DNA of 64,000 nt. Origin: UBA2108 sp963925495 (GTDB lineage: Bacteria > Bacteroidota > Bacteroidia > Flavobacteriales_G > Salibacteraceae). This document shows, piece by piece, positions 62,556 to 64,000 of the stretch. The position numbers were made by a program, and so were the translations under genes. The notes beneath the pieces were generated by a model, which was not told the DNA's origin, ran no database searches, and saw nothing but the letters and a program-made list of their open reading frames with translations. Position 1 is the first letter of the stretch; each line of letters starts with the position of its first letter. Where the stretch lies: contig CAWUST010000006.1 of NCBI GenBank assembly GCA_963925495.1, positions 1-64,000 of the forward strand. Reading direction: 5' to 3'.

Positions 62556-64000
62556 ATGAAGCAATTATCAATATCACTTTTTTCAGTTCTTTTTAGTATT
62601 CTGATGTTGCTTTCTTGTTCCAATGAAAATGGAGAAAAGGATTTGTCTGCCAAAAACTTAGATGTAAAGAAAAAGAAACCTTCGACTACTTTATTTAGTT
62701 TTATTCCTTCAACCATTAGCAACATAGACTTTTCAAATGACCTGACCGAAACAAAGTCGATGAACATCATCAAATATCACTATTTCTACAATGGTGGTGG
62801 AGTTGCCTGTGGTGATATTAATAACGATGGCCTTCCTGATTTATACTTTACGGCAAATCAACTTTCAGATAGGTTATATTTAAATAAAGGCAATCTGAAA
62901 TTTGAAGATATTTCCAATAATCTACCCGCCCATAATGACGTTTCTTGGACTACTGGAGTCACCATGGCCGATGTAAATGGAGATGGATTTATGGATATTT
63001 ATGTGTGTAAGTCGGGTAAGCTTGCGCCTAAATTCCGAAAAAATCTGCTGCTAATTAATCAGGGCAATTCAACCTTTAAAGAACGCGGTGAAGAATATGG
63101 ATTAGATGATTCGGGGTATTCAACCCAAGCAGCTTTTTTTGACTTCGACAAAGACGGTGATTTAGATATGTACTTGGTTAACCATGAAATAAAATTCATT
63201 TCCGATTATAATCGACAAATTAGAGAAAGTGAAAGGCACCCGTATGTTGGTGATAAACTCTATAGAAATGATGAAGGAAAGTTTGTTGAGGTTGGAAAAG
63301 CGGCAGGTATTAATTCTACATCTTATGGTTTTGGATTAGGGGTGGCAATTAGCGATTTAAATAATGATTCTTGGCCAGACATATACGTTACCAATGATTT
63401 TGTGGAAGATGATTTTATGTACTTGAACAATGGAGACGGTACATTCAAGGAGTCCATTCAAAGCGCAACAAAACATATTTCTAATTATGGAATGGGAGTG
63501 GATATAGCGGATATTAATAATGATGGATTATCAGAAATATTGGTTGTAGACATGGTTGCGAAAGATAATTTTCGGCAAAAGACAAACATGTCTGGAATGA
63601 ATCCCCAAAAATTTGCACAATGCATAAACTTCGGTTTTCATTACCAATACATGTACAATTCCTTACAGCTTAATCGAGGTAATTCAAAATTCAGTGAAAT
63701 GGGACAGTTGGCTGGGATTTCAAATACAGATTGGAGTTGGTCTTGCTTATTGGCTGACTTTGATTGCGATGGAAATAAAGACATTTTTATAACAAATGGT
63801 CTGCGCAAGGATGTTAGAAATAACGACTATATTAAGGAGCGCGCGTTATTAGCCGAAAAAATGTCTGAAAATATTGGCATAGACTCGGCGGCTATAGTAA
63901 GTGAACAACTTCTTAACATTCCAACACAAAAAGTTTCGAATTACATTTTTCAAAATTCAAATGACTTAACTTTTGAGGATAAATCTAATTCATGGGGCCT
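62556..64000 (+). CDS. VCBS/FG-GAP repeat lipoprotein (partial, cut by window end)
   Basis: The open frame runs to the window edge (at least 481 residues). The N-terminus has a lipobox (LMLLSCSNENGE), so it is probably an outer-membrane or surface lipoprotein. Calcium-binding FG-GAP/VCBS repeats follow: GGGVACGDINNDGLPDLYFT, VTMADVNGDGFMDIYV, FFDFDKDGDLDMYL and ISDLNNDSWPDIYV. The start resembles Bacteroidota proteins that carry an ASPIC/UnbV domain further on and lie near SusC/D-type genes; this cannot be checked here. Confidence 0.85.
   Translation, partial: MKQLSISLFSVLFSILMLLSCSNENGEKDLSAKNLDVKKKKPSTTLFSFIPSTISNIDFSNDLTETKSMNIIKYHYFYNGGGVACGDINNDGLPDLYFTANQLSDRLYLNKGNLKFEDISNNLPAHNDVSWTTGVTMADVNGDGFMDIYVCKSGKLAPKFRKNLLLINQGNSTFKERGEEYGLDDSGYSTQAAFFDFDKDGDLDMYLVNHEIKFISDYNRQIRESERHPYVGDKLYRNDEGKFVEVGKAAGINSTSYGFGLGVAISDLNNDSWPDIYVTNDFVEDDFMYLNNGDGTFKESIQSATKHISNYGMGVDIADINNDGLSEILVVDMVAKDNFRQKTNMSGMNPQKFAQCINFGFHYQYMYNSLQLNRGNSKFSEMGQLAGISNTDWSWSCLLADFDCDGNKDIFITNGLRKDVRNNDYIKERALLAEKMSENIGIDSAAIVSEQLLNIPTQKVSNYIFQNSNDLTFEDKSNSWG

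Overview
The window reads as a low-GC chromosome segment of a Bacteroidota bacterium, probably close to Flavobacteriales (the family is not resolvable by eye). Evidence: porX and gldA homologues, type IX secretion (T9SS) C-terminal domains, an lpxC-fabZ fusion inside an lpx cluster, and repeated TAnnTTTG promoter -7 boxes. No tRNA, rRNA or CRISPR array was seen.

Layout. (1) About 1-18055: one long, tightly overlapping plus-strand cluster for an exported or surface glycan. It holds four radical SAM enzymes, several methyltransferases (one FkbM type), GT9 and GT87-like glycosyltransferases, a flippase, a chain-length regulator and a Wzy-type polymerase. It also has a one-haem lipoprotein, an arylsulfotransferase with a T9SS-like tail and a Tat-exported glycosylasparaginase. 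The radical SAM density, the haem protein and the sulfotransferase suggest an unusually modified glycan or glycolipid; this is the best candidate for an undescribed system. (2) 18084-31716: a DsbD-like membrane protein that lost both redox cysteines and ends in part of a rhodanese domain, a Pif1-like helicase, a secreted cyclophilin, a giant PKD protein, an ABC-F ATPase, rsgA and gldA, with two decayed gene remnants between them. (3) 31751-36846: metK with a terminator, then an arsenic operon arsR-arsI-arsC-SDR with a clear palindromic operator, a decayed adhesin-repeat fragment and a YheT hydrolase. (4) 36820-46591: topB; an lgt - broken M48 peptidase - PIG-L - small membrane protein - SSS symporter operon; a LOG-like gene; hemB. 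(5) 46710-55743: an oligopeptidase, then a 1.34-kb IS4-family element that inserted into the last codons of a second lpxD and changed its C-terminus, then efp, an orphan ABC ATPase, lpxA, lpxC/fabZ and lpxD. (6) 55960-64000: an HD phosphohydrolase divergent from porX (the T9SS regulator), then tsaE, ald, a small conserved protein, aroB, a DUF983 protein and the start of a VCBS-repeat lipoprotein cut by the window end.

Three themes connect the regions. Envelope construction is covered by the glycan locus, lipid A genes and lgt. T9SS is represented by its regulator porX and by cargo such as the cyclophilin and PKD protein. Genome decay is visible as four gene remnants, one IS insertion with an 11-bp target duplication, and a 10-bp tandem duplication that accounts for a frameshift. 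Several genes carry the -7 box only 4-6 nt before the ATG, which suggests leaderless transcripts.
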